DNA of 64,000 nt, taken from NCBI GenBank assembly GCA_036501365.1, contig DASYAL010000102.1:62001-126000 (forward strand). Reading direction: 5' to 3'. The position numbers and the translations under genes are program-made. This stretch comes from CAIKMD01 sp036501365 (GTDB taxonomy: Bacteria > Pseudomonadota > Alphaproteobacteria > ATCC43930 > CGMCC-115725). Positions 1 to 7,093 of the stretch are shown here, piece by piece; within the stretch, counting starts at the first letter, position 1; every line of letters begins with the position of its first letter. The notes below the pieces were generated by a model. It ran no database searches. It was not told where the DNA came from and was given only the letters and a program-made list of their open reading frames with translations.

Positions 1-275
1 CCGCTTGCCTGCGCGGCCCGCAGCCCCGCGAGGATCGCGGCGCCCTTGCCCTGATTGCGCGCCAGCGTCAGGACACGCACGCCCGGATCATCGGCCGTCC
101 GCCGCTCGAGCTCCACGCCCGTTCCGTCGCCGCTGCCGTCGATGACCACCCAGACCGGAGTCCAGGAGGCGCGTGCTGCGGCCACCGTATCGAATAGCTT
201 CGCGCCGGTGTCGTAGCTCGGAATGATGACGAGATGGCGTGGGGCCTCGAGGCCGCCGGCCGAGGCGGCGATCAG
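1..275 (-). CDS. Glycosyltransferase family 2, 5'-part only (runs off left edge)
   Basis: Reading the minus strand from 275 gives a GT-A type start: a hydrophobic first strand (LVIIPSYD), then VWVVIDGSGDGT, which matches the nucleotide-sugar binding strand of family 2 glycosyltransferases, then LARNQGKGAAILAGL, like dolichyl-phosphate-mannose-synthase-type enzymes. These transfer a sugar from a nucleotide or lipid donor at the inner face of the membrane. The catalytic half lies beyond base 1. No ATG, GTG or TTG occurs in frame between the stop codon at about 296 and the first beta strand. The best start is a CTG at 275-273 that overlaps the TGA of the acyltransferase, with a GGGGAGAGG ribosome site just upstream. 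It is the third gene of a minus-strand operon. Family assignment is firm; substrate is unknown. Confidence 0.8.
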   Translation of the reverse strand, partial: MIAASAGGLEAPRHLVIIPSYDTGAKLFDTVAAARASWTPVWVVIDGSGDGTGVELERRTADDPGVRVLTLARNQGKGAAILAGLRAAQAS

Positions 276-1099
276 CGATCCTCTCCCCTCAGCTCAAGGC
301 GATAGGCTTTCTCCAAAGCCGCGACAAAATCGCGCCGAGCGCCCGCGACCGGAACCACCGCGCCGAGCCGTATCCGATAGGTCAGCGGAAATTCCGGCAT
401 CCGGAAAAACGCCCATCCCTTGCTCAAGAAACGCGAATTACTGTCGATGAAGATCGTCTGGATCGGCACGCCGGCCTGCTGGGCGATTAAGGCAAAGCCG
501 TGCTTGAACGGGCCGAGCCCGTCGCCCCCGGTGCGCGTGCCTTCGGGAAAGATCAACAATTGCCGCCCGGCGCGGACCTGCCGCACCGCCTCGCGGACGA
601 AATGGAGCGGAACGTCATTAGGGATGTAACCGGCGAGACGCGCACTTGCCCCGAAGAAGGGGTGGTTCAGTAATCTCGCCTTGGCCGTGCACACGACGCG
701 CGGTAGCCGCGAGACGACCAGCATCACATCGAGCAAGGCGGGATGATTGGACGCGATGATGAGCGGCGTCTGACGGCGCAAGGCATCGAGCGCGGTGAGA
801 TCGCATGTCATGATCCCGCTGACGCGCATCAGCGTGATGAAATAGCGGAACCCGGCCATGATCAGGAATTGGCCCGTCGGCTCGCGGATCCGTCGCGGCA
901 GAAACAGCAAGAGCGCGAGCGAGACGAGACCCCAGAGCAGGCAGCTTGCGGCGAAGACCGCCAGCAGGCCGTAGAAGACGACGGCCCGATAGGCCCCGAT
1001 CAAGACCCTGCGGCTATCGGCCCATCGCCGCGGCCGGCCTCTCAACGCCGGCCCGCGCGCAACGATCGAAGGCGTTATTCCGCCTGAAGACTGCGCCAT
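272..1099 (-). CDS. PlsC-type lysophospholipid/acyl acyltransferase
   Basis: About 275 residues from ATG 1099. One long hydrophobic segment (residues about 38-67) anchors the protein in the inner membrane. The acyltransferase motifs follow: NHPALLD (catalytic H119 and D124 in the H-x4-D arrangement) and FPEGTR (184-189), which binds the acyl acceptor phosphate. The family transfers fatty acyl groups from acyl-ACP or acyl-CoA to lysophosphatidate or other lipids. The start overlaps the 3' end of the upstream flavoprotein gene by 25 bp, and its TGA overlaps the next gene, so the three are probably co-translated. In aryl-polyene and related lipid pigment clusters an acyltransferase and a GT2 sit together. 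That role is inference; a housekeeping phospholipid role is the alternative. Confidence 0.88.
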   Translation of the reverse strand: MAQSSGGITPSIVARGPALRGRPRRWADSRRVLIGAYRAVVFYGLLAVFAASCLLWGLVSLALLLFLPRRIREPTGQFLIMAGFRYFITLMRVSGIMTCDLTALDALRRQTPLIIASNHPALLDVMLVVSRLPRVVCTAKARLLNHPFFGASARLAGYIPNDVPLHFVREAVRQVRAGRQLLIFPEGTRTGGDGLGPFKHGFALIAQQAGVPIQTIFIDSNSRFLSKGWAFFRMPEFPLTYRIRLGAVVPVAGARRDFVAALEKAYRLELRGEDR

Positions 1100-2373
1100 T
1101 GTCGAAGCCAGGCATTCATCGTGCGGCGAGGTGTCAGCACGCTCGAGATGTAGTAAACCGCCTTGAAGACGATCAGTCTCGAGCGAACGCTTGAGCGGCG
1201 GAACACGTCGCCGGCGAGAAGCGACAGCATAGCGGCTTCGATGCCGAAGAAATTGTGCGGCGACATGAACATGTTGCGCAATGCCGGTCGTGTCGCGCGA
1301 TAGATGTACCACGAGAACGAATCGATGCCGCGCCGCGTCGCCACATCGAAGCGGCGCAAGGCCCGCCGGGCCTGGCGCGGCTGGTCGAGACAGGTTTCGA
1401 CCGCGTCCGCGCCGGTAAAGGCCGCGTTCATCGCAAAGTAGACGCCGGCGGAAAAAATTGGGTCGATGAAGGCAAACGCATCGCCGACGAGGATATAGCT
1501 CTCTCCGCCGGTGCGATCCGCGCGATAGGAATAATTCCCGGTTCCTGTCACCGGCGCGAGCAGTTTGGCCTCGGTCAGACGCTCGGCGAGCGGCGGAGAC
1601 ATCGCGATCGTATCCATGAAGAACGTGTCGAGATCGGATTTCCGCGACTTGAAATATTGCGGCCGGCACACCGCGCCGATGCTGGTGCTGCCGTCGAGCA
1701 GGGGAATGAACCAGAACCAGCCGTGCTCGAACCAGAAGATCGAGATGTTGCCTTCATCCCGGCCCGGCAAGCGGTACGCGCCGCTGAAATGGCCGAACAT
1801 CGCGGCGCTGTTGTGGCGGCGATTGCGATTCTTCATGCCAAAGCGGTTGGCGAGCAACGTGTCGCGCCCGGAGGCATCGACGACGAAGCGCGTGCGCCAG
1901 CGCCGTTCGTCGCCGTCTCTCATTCGCGCGCGAACAATCGCGCTGCCGTCGGGTTGAAAATCGATTGCTTCGACGCAGCAGTCTTCGATCGTCGCGGCGC
2001 CTTTGTCGCGCGCGTTCTTGAACAGGATCTCGTCGAGGACGGACCGGCGCACCTGGAAAGCGTAGGGATAGCGCTTGTCGATGGCATTAGCGAAATCATA
2101 GGAGACCGGCTTGGGGTGCTGCGGCGAGATGAACTCGACGCCATGCTTGATCATGCCGATCTGCTCGACCGCACCGCGCAAGCCGAGCTTCTCGAATAGC
2201 AGCAGATTCATCGGCAGCAGGGATTCGCCGATATGGAAGCGCGGATGCCGGTCCTTTTCGACAAGCACCACGTTTCGGCCGCGCTCGGCAAGGACCGCCG
2301 CGATCGTCGCACCGCCGGGGCCGCCCCCGACCACGAGCACATCGCAATGCTCTTCGTTGCTAATCGCCGTCAT
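1075..2373 (-). CDS. Flavin-dependent halogenase-like / tryptophan-halogenase family oxidoreductase
   Basis: A 432-residue FAD enzyme from ATG 2373 (an in-frame GTG at 2385 is possible). The N-terminal dinucleotide motif GGGPGG lies at 16-21 after VLVV. GESLLP follows at 49-54, a lysine in IKHG at 76 lies where halogenases keep their catalytic Lys, and WFWFIP at 219-224 fits the halogenase signature W-x-W-x-I-P. GDAFAFIDPIFSAGV is the second FAD-contact region. Enzymes of this type use reduced flavin and O2 to halogenate phenols or pyrroles, often on a carrier protein; relatives without halogenase activity act as monooxygenases or reductases. It is first in an operon with an acyltransferase and a GT2, an arrangement seen at aryl-polyene or xanthomonadin-type loci. 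Family is firm, halogenation itself is inference. Confidence 0.82.
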   Translation of the reverse strand: MTAISNEEHCDVLVVGGGPGGATIAAVLAERGRNVVLVEKDRHPRFHIGESLLPMNLLLFEKLGLRGAVEQIGMIKHGVEFISPQHPKPVSYDFANAIDKRYPYAFQVRRSVLDEILFKNARDKGAATIEDCCVEAIDFQPDGSAIVRARMRDGDERRWRTRFVVDASGRDTLLANRFGMKNRNRRHNSAAMFGHFSGAYRLPGRDEGNISIFWFEHGWFWFIPLLDGSTSIGAVCRPQYFKSRKSDLDTFFMDTIAMSPPLAERLTEAKLLAPVTGTGNYSYRADRTGGESYILVGDAFAFIDPIFSAGVYFAMNAAFTGADAVETCLDQPRQARRALRRFDVATRRGIDSFSWYIYRATRPALRNMFMSPHNFFGIEAAMLSLLAGDVFRRSSVRSRLIVFKAVYYISSVLTPRRTMNAWLRQWRSLQAE

Positions 2374-2876
2374 CGAATTTCGCACCCCCGGATCGCCCGT
2401 GCTCTCGGTCGCACGCCGGATCCGCTACCAGAGGCTAATCTATCAATCGGCCGAATCGTTATCCACTCCCCCCTTACGCGAACGTGCGCCGAAAACGCGA
2501 TCGACCGCGGTTCTTCGAATCCGCGCGCTTTCACGGCGAGGTTCTCGCATCGACCGGAGGAGGAGGATGCTCGCCACCTGCGCATTCGCCTCATCCGTAG
2601 CCTCGGGTTCGAGGTATTTTGCGTGGCGATCTCGGCGGAAACGAGGAATCAAGGACTTAGACGTCTTCCTGGCGGTCTCGCCCGGACATCGCGGCCCCGA
2701 TCGCGCCAGACGCGAAGTGGTCACTAGGCCGGGGCGACCGGTGAGGCGCTCGACAAGGCCCGCTAATGCCGCCGCTCGCGGTACGGGTTGGCGAGCGGGT
2801 GAGGCTTCGGATCGCAGACGGATTGCCAGGCCGAACCTGCGATGCGACACTTCCCTCTCCGAAAGGGAGAGGAACA
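2374..2876. other. Intergenic region between divergent operons, about 500 bp
   Basis: No convincing gene. Short open frames exist on both strands, but none has a recognisable domain, and the compositions (Arg/Ser-rich) are typical of read-through of GC-rich noncoding DNA. The stretch separates the minus-strand halogenase operon from the plus-strand Rieske gene, so it should carry both promoters. I could not pick out convincing -35/-10 boxes. The only clear structure is the hairpin at its right end over the Rieske ribosome site. It could also contain a decayed gene. Confidence 0.5.
2854..2872 (+). promoter_or_regulatory. Hairpin covering the ribosome binding site of the Rieske gene
   Basis: CCTCTCC (2854-2860), loop GAAAG, GGAGAGG (2866-2872). 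The right arm is the Shine-Dalgarno sequence, 4 nt before ATG 2877. A perfect 7-bp GC-rich stem would sequester the ribosome site. The sequence resembles a palindromic repeat unit common in alphaproteobacterial intergenic DNA, so it may be a repeat that landed here and not an evolved switch. Confidence 0.6.
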
Positions 2877-3986
2877 ATGGACAAGGCCGAGAACGAGCTC
2901 TTGACCCGCGTCGGGCCGGGCACGCCGATGGGCGCGTTGCTGCGCCGCTATTGGTGGCCGGTCTGGTTCACCGAGCAAGTAACCGACAAGCCCGTGCCAG
3001 TGCGGCTGTTGGGCGAAGACCTCATCCTTTTCCGCGAACCCGCCGGCAAGCTCGGCCTCATCGAGCGCTACTGCGCGCATCGCCGCGCCTCCCTGGAATT
3101 CGGCCGGGTCGAGGAGCAGGGCATCCGTTGCTGCTACCACGGTTGGAAATACGGTGCTGATGGGCAATGCATCGAGATGCCGCTCGAGCCCGACGGCAGC
3201 CGATTGCCCGAAGAGGTGAAGCTCGCCGGCTACGCCGTCACCGAGGCGGGCGGCCTCGTCTTCGCCTATCTCGGGCCGAAGCCGGTTCCCGCCTTCCCGC
3301 GCTGGGACCTGCTCTTCCGTGAGGCGGGGCTGACCAAGGTCGGCGCCGACGAGGAGCATTGCAACTGGCTGCAGCGCGCCGAGAACACGGTCGACCAGCA
3401 TCATCTCTGCTCGCTGCACGCCGCGGTCTATCCGTCGATGGCGTTCGAGCGCAGCATCGTCGATTGGGAGCCGGCCTGGTTCGGCTTCAACATCACCATG
3501 CAGGTCCCCGGCCGCGCGCCGAAGCTCGATCAGTTCATCTTCCCGTCGAGCAATCGCTTCACTCAGGCGCGCATCGGCGTGCCGCCAAGCCACAATCTCC
3601 GAATCCGCGTGCCGACCGATGACATCAAGACCACGACCTTCTGGGTGAAGGCCTATCCCTCGATCACCGATCAGGGCCGGCTCAAGACCGAAGGGCTGAA
3701 GCCACGCCAGCGCGGCGTCTACGATCGCGCGCCCGACGGCTGGTGGGATATTCCCTCGCATGAGCAGGACCGCGTCGCGCAGGAAAGCCAAGGCTTGATC
3801 GCCGATCGCTCGACCGAGACGTTGGGCACGACCGATCGCGGCATCATTATATTCCGCCGCATGCTGCATGACGGGCTCGAGGCCATCGCCGAAGGCCGCG
3901 ATCCGCCGGGCGTGTTGCGCGAAGAGCGCAACATCATCGATCTCTCGGCGAGCATGGACGAGCTCAACGCGCTGGTGCCGGCATGA
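2877..3986 (+). CDS. Rieske [2Fe-2S] aromatic ring-hydroxylating oxygenase, alpha subunit
   Basis: A 369-residue phthalate 4,5-dioxygenase-like protein. The Rieske ligands are C66-x-H68 and C85-x2-H88 (CYHGW follows). The mononuclear iron site is given by N170-x2-D173-x2-H176-x4-H181. These enzymes use O2 and electrons from a reductase to hydroxylate or O-demethylate an aromatic or similar substrate in the cytoplasm. ATG 2877 was chosen because GGAGAGG precedes it and homologous sequence starts there; an upstream in-frame ATG at 2766 adds a low-complexity stretch. The stop overlaps the next start (ATGA), so it is translationally coupled to a periplasmic binding protein that may supply the substrate. 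No reductase or ferredoxin gene lies nearby. Substrate unknown. Confidence 0.92.
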   Translation: MDKAENELLTRVGPGTPMGALLRRYWWPVWFTEQVTDKPVPVRLLGEDLILFREPAGKLGLIERYCAHRRASLEFGRVEEQGIRCCYHGWKYGADGQCIEMPLEPDGSRLPEEVKLAGYAVTEAGGLVFAYLGPKPVPAFPRWDLLFREAGLTKVGADEEHCNWLQRAENTVDQHHLCSLHAAVYPSMAFERSIVDWEPAWFGFNITMQVPGRAPKLDQFIFPSSNRFTQARIGVPPSHNLRIRVPTDDIKTTTFWVKAYPSITDQGRLKTEGLKPRQRGVYDRAPDGWWDIPSHEQDRVAQESQGLIADRSTETLGTTDRGIIIFRRMLHDGLEAIAEGRDPPGVLREERNIIDLSASMDELNALVPA

Positions 3987-5059
3987 TTGCGATGAAAGCC
4001 TCAGCTGCCGTCGCCCTGGCCGCGCTTACTCTTGCGGTCCTGCCCGCCGGTGCAGCCGAGCGCACGCCGGCGCTGCAGCAAGTCATCGCGGCGGCGCGAA
4101 AGGAAGGCAAGCTCGAGCTCCAGTGGGGCGCCGGCATGATCGGCAACAACAACATCCTGAAAGAAATGGGCGACGGGATGAATGCGATGTTCGGCACGAG
4201 CATCGCCGTTCGCTTCACACCCGGACCGTCCGAGCCCGAGATGCTCAACAAGGCGATGATCGCGGCGGCCGCCAATCTGCCGTCGCCGACCGACATCCTC
4301 ATTAACACGAATCAGTATGCGGGCGAAGCCGTCGAGAACAAGCTGGCCGTGCCGGTCGACTGGCTCGCGCTCATGCCGGATCGCATCCAACCGCAATCGG
4401 TGGAGGCCGGTAGCACTGCGATCCGTACCTTCACCACCTTGCCGGGCGCGATCATCTACAACACGAAGCTCGTGCCGGAGAAGCCGACGACGTTGATCGA
4501 TCTCCTGAAGCCCGAATGGAAGGGCAAGATCGCCTCCACACCCTACGCCGCCGGCTGGGAATTGATGACCGCGAATGACGTCTGGGGCGTCGACCGCGCG
4601 CTCGATTTTGCACGGAAGCTCTCGACCCAGGTCGCGGGCCTCATCCGCTGCAACGATCTCGAGCGCGTCGCCTCCGGCGAGTTCATCGCCTTTGGCCCCA
4701 ATTGCGGCGGGCGCGACGACATCACGATGAAGGAGAAAGGCGCGCCGATCGACGAGGTGATCCCCGCGGATTTCGCCGCCGAGCGCTATTACTACGCGAC
4801 GCTGCCGAAGAATTCGGGCGATCCGAATGCAGCGAAGCTCTTCGTTCTGTTCCTCGAAAGCCCCGAAGGCCAAAAGCTGATTTGGGAAGGCACGCAGACC
4901 GATCTCCACACCTATCCGGATTCGCGCTTCGCCAAGGTGATCGACGATTACGAAAAGAGCGGCATCAAGTTCCAGGAATTCACGGTCGACTGGTTCTTGA
5001 AGCATCCCGAGGCGTTGGACGGGCAACGGCGGGCCGTGCCTATCCTCGCCGGACGCTAG
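3983..5059 (+). CDS. Extracellular solute-binding protein, family 1 (Fe/polyamine-like fold)
   Basis: 358 residues beginning with a signal peptide (MKASAAVALAALTLAVLPAGAA, cleaved near residue 24). The mature part has the type-II binding-protein pattern: ARKEGKLELQWG, then FGTSIAVRFTPG, PGAIIYNTKLVP, LLKPEWKGKIA (very typical of family 1) and a C-terminal NSGDPNAAKLFVLFLESPEGQKLI. Such proteins capture a ligand in the periplasm for an ABC importer. It overlaps the Rieske gene by 4 bp, so its ligand is likely the Rieske substrate or a relative. No permease or ATPase gene is adjacent. The stop codon lies inside a 16-bp tandem repeat. Confidence 0.85.
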   Translation: MIAMKASAAVALAALTLAVLPAGAAERTPALQQVIAAARKEGKLELQWGAGMIGNNNILKEMGDGMNAMFGTSIAVRFTPGPSEPEMLNKAMIAAAANLPSPTDILINTNQYAGEAVENKLAVPVDWLALMPDRIQPQSVEAGSTAIRTFTTLPGAIIYNTKLVPEKPTTLIDLLKPEWKGKIASTPYAAGWELMTANDVWGVDRALDFARKLSTQVAGLIRCNDLERVASGEFIAFGPNCGGRDDITMKEKGAPIDEVIPADFAAERYYYATLPKNSGDPNAAKLFVLFLESPEGQKLIWEGTQTDLHTYPDSRFAKVIDDYEKSGIKFQEFTVDWFLKHPEALDGQRRAVPILAGR

Positions 5060-5114
5060 GAAGGCCGGACGCTAGGAAGGCCGGACGTTAGGAAGGCCGG
5101 ACGTTAGGAAAGAA
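5051..5114 (+). repeat. 16-bp tandem repeat, four units, spanning the 3' end of the binding-protein gene
   Basis: Units GGACGCTAGGAAGGCC (5051-5066, 5067-5082), GGACGTTAGGAAGGCC (5083-5098) and a decayed copy (5099-5114). The first unit contains the TAG stop of the binding-protein gene, and the last degenerates into the ribosome site (GGAGGG) of the next gene. Each unit carries a TAG or TTAG, so expansions would not extend the protein in this frame. Confidence 0.9.
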
Positions 5115-5124
5115 GGAGGGCGAC

Positions 5125-5529
5125 ATGCCTTTGGACGCGGGCAGCGGAGGCTCGGGACGGCGGCCGTCGCGCAATGTTCTCGGCGGCACGCTCGAAAATT
5201 GCTCGCTGAAGCCGATGACCGGCTTCTTCCGTAGCGGTTGTTGCGACACGAGCGCCGAGGATATCGGCAGTCATACGGTCTGCGTGGTGGTGACGGCGGA
5301 ATTCCTCGCCTTTTCGAAATCGCGCGGCAACGATCTGTCGACACCGATGCCGGCGTTCGGCTTTCCTGGCCTGGTGCCGGGCGATCGCTGGTGCCTTTGC
5401 GCACCGCGTTGGCAAGAAGCACTGGAGGCGAATCGTGCGCCGCGCGTGGTGTTACGCGCGACGCACGAAGCCGCCCTCGCTTATTGCGAGCTCGCCGATC
5501 TCAAGCAATACGCCATCGATCTCAGCTGA
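5125..5529 (+). CDS. DUF2237 family protein
   Basis: 134 residues, preceded by GGAGGG 7 nt before the ATG. The family hallmarks are present: NVLGGTLENCS, MTGFFRSGCC, EDIGSHTVCVVVT, FLAFSKSRGNDLSTP and GFPGLVPGDRWCLCAPRW, followed by ATHEAAL. The many conserved Cys and the short globular form are typical. The function of DUF2237 (COG3651) is not known; no signal peptide or membrane segment, so cytoplasmic. It follows the Rieske/binding-protein pair after the tandem repeat, and its 3' end overlaps the opposite-strand Pro-rich gene by 8 bp. Confidence 0.9.
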   Translation: MPLDAGSGGSGRRPSRNVLGGTLENCSLKPMTGFFRSGCCDTSAEDIGSHTVCVVVTAEFLAFSKSRGNDLSTPMPAFGFPGLVPGDRWCLCAPRWQEALEANRAPRVVLRATHEAALAYCELADLKQYAIDLS

Positions 5530-5710
5530 TCATCCCCAACCGATTGCCGACGCCTTTGACCGGCGGCACCGGGACGTCGATCGGCGGCGTCGGAATCGGC
5601 TTCGGCGGTTCCTCGATCGGCGGCGGAACTTCAGGGTCGGGCGGCACCGGTGTGGGATTGCCCGGCGGTTGCGGCGTGCCCGGCTCCTGCAAGCGGTAGG
5701 CTCGACTCAT
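5522..5710 (-). CDS. Small proline-rich protein
   Basis: 62 residues, about one third proline, with repeated PPxPxP segments (PPDPEVPPPIEEPPKPIPTPP). No signal peptide, membrane segment or known domain. Its ATG overlaps the TGA of the CsbD gene (ATGA), which argues that it is translated and co-expressed with that stress protein. Similar short Pro-rich proteins beside CsbD genes occur in alphaproteobacteria, as far as I recall. The function is not known. Confidence 0.6.
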   Translation of the reverse strand: MSRAYRLQEPGTPQPPGNPTPVPPDPEVPPPIEEPPKPIPTPPIDVPVPPVKGVGNRLGMIS

Positions 5711-5895
5711 TTCTTCTCGTCGGCGAGTTCGCGGATCTTATCCTTCACGCCGCCGACCGTATTCTGAATCTTGCCTTCGGCCTTCTTGGCCGCGCCTTCG
5801 CCTTCCATCTTTTTGTCGCCGAGCGCCTTGCCCGCCGCTTCCTTAACGGCGCCGCCGGCCTGTTTGGCCGAACCTTCGACCCGATCCTTATCCAT
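5707..5895 (-). CDS. CsbD-like stress response protein
   Basis: 62 residues, highly charged, Lys/Glu/Ala/Gly-rich: MDKDRVEGSAKQAGGAVKEA, then GKALGDKKMEGEGAAKKAEG. This is the CsbD fold family, made under general stress control in many bacteria and probably intrinsically flexible. AAGGAGTTG precedes the start. First gene of a two-gene minus-strand unit with the Pro-rich protein. The biochemical role of CsbD proteins is not established. Confidence 0.88.
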   Translation of the reverse strand: MDKDRVEGSAKQAGGAVKEAAGKALGDKKMEGEGAAKKAEGKIQNTVGGVKDKIRELADEKK

Positions 5896-6008
5896 CGCAC
5901 AACTCCTTCACTAAGGCAGTCAGCGGCAGATGGGGGCCGATTGTTTCGGCTTTGTGGCGGCCTTGCGATATCTATGTGGCGTGAGCTCGGGCGTTACGCG
6001 CGCCTCTC

Positions 6009-7049
6009 TTACGCGCGGAAGCGGGGGAATAACCGCAGCGCGTTGCCGCGGTTGATCGCTTCGAGATCGGCTGGGGCAAAGCCGTATTTATCGAGCGCGT
6101 TGGTGGTTGCCGGCACCGGGACGAAGGGATAATCGGTGCCGAACAGCACCTGGCTGATCGGCGCCATCGCCAGCAGCGCGCCGATGGTGCGCGGATTGAC
6201 GACGCTGGCGATGTCGTAATGCAGCCGCCGCAGGATCGGAAACACGCCGTCCGGCGTGCCTTGTGCCAGATTCGGCGTTGAATTGCGGAAGGTCTGCAAG
6301 CGATCGGCGAGTAGCGAGATCGTGCCGCCGGCATGTGAGAAGATAAACTGGATGTCGGGATAGCGTGCGAAGGTGCCGTTCGCCAACAAGCTGGTGATGG
6401 CGCGCATCGTGTCGGTGAAGAGCTCGATGGTCGAGACCGGCACGCCGGTCGCGAGATTAACACAGCAGGCGGGCGCGGTCGGATGGATATAGACCACCGT
6501 CTTGCGCCGGTTGAGCTCCTGGAACACCGCTTCGAAAGCCGGGTCGCCCGGCCAGCGCTTGCCATAGGAGCTCAAGAGGCAAACGCCGTCGGCTTTCAGC
6601 GTATCGAGCGCGTATTCGATCTCCTTGAGGCTGCCGTCGCGATCGGGCAGCGGCAGCGCGCCGAAAAAGCCGAAGCGGCCGGGGAAATCCCGCACCATCT
6701 TCGCGGCGTCGTCGTTGCAGAGCCGTGCCAGGCTGCGCGCTTCCGCGACATTGCCGAACCATACGCCCGGCGTCGAGATCGAGACGATGGCGGTGGCGAT
6801 CCCGGCCTTGTCCATCTCCTCGATCGAATGTTGCGGCGTCCATTGCAACGAGGCGACGTTCGAGGTGACCGCCAGCACGCGGTCGTGCTCGCGCGTCACG
6901 TAATCGGGCGGCCAGATGTGATGATGCACGTCGACGCGGCGCGGATTGCTTGCTTGCTCTGCCAGAACCGGCCAGGCCGGCGCCGCCAGGCTCGCGGCGA
7001 TGGCCCCGAGCGCCGCCAGCGCGTCGCGCCGCGTTGTCTTGCTGCCCAT
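6009..7049 (-). CDS. Tat-exported amidohydrolase 2 family protein (ACMSD-like decarboxylase/hydrolase)
   Basis: 346 residues. A twin-arginine signal (TTRRDALAALGAIAASLAAPA, RR at 7-8, ending near residue 31) predicts folded export to the periplasm, where few members of the family are found. The metal-dependent amidohydrolase barrel then begins with VDVHHHIWP (H42-H44). Further conserved points are VYIHPTAPACC, FIFSHAGG and LFGTDYPFVP, the last carrying the catalytic Asp. The family includes aminocarboxymuconate-semialdehyde decarboxylase and aromatic acid decarboxylases. It is last of a minus-strand trio with an Asp-box propeller and an unknown protein. Substrate not predictable. Confidence 0.85.
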   Translation of the reverse strand: MGSKTTRRDALAALGAIAASLAAPAWPVLAEQASNPRRVDVHHHIWPPDYVTREHDRVLAVTSNVASLQWTPQHSIEEMDKAGIATAIVSISTPGVWFGNVAEARSLARLCNDDAAKMVRDFPGRFGFFGALPLPDRDGSLKEIEYALDTLKADGVCLLSSYGKRWPGDPAFEAVFQELNRRKTVVYIHPTAPACCVNLATGVPVSTIELFTDTMRAITSLLANGTFARYPDIQFIFSHAGGTISLLADRLQTFRNSTPNLAQGTPDGVFPILRRLHYDIASVVNPRTIGALLAMAPISQVLFGTDYPFVPVPATTNALDKYGFAPADLEAINRGNALRLFPRFRA

Positions 7050-7093
7050 GACATCCCTCCCGATTGCCCGGCGGAGGCCGGGGTCGATTGTCG

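Noticed and set aside
2374..2876. Short frames, including an ATG at 2568 directly behind GGAGGAGG
   Set aside because: Ribosome-site spacing is wrong, the product has no domain and continues into the Rieske gene in another frame.
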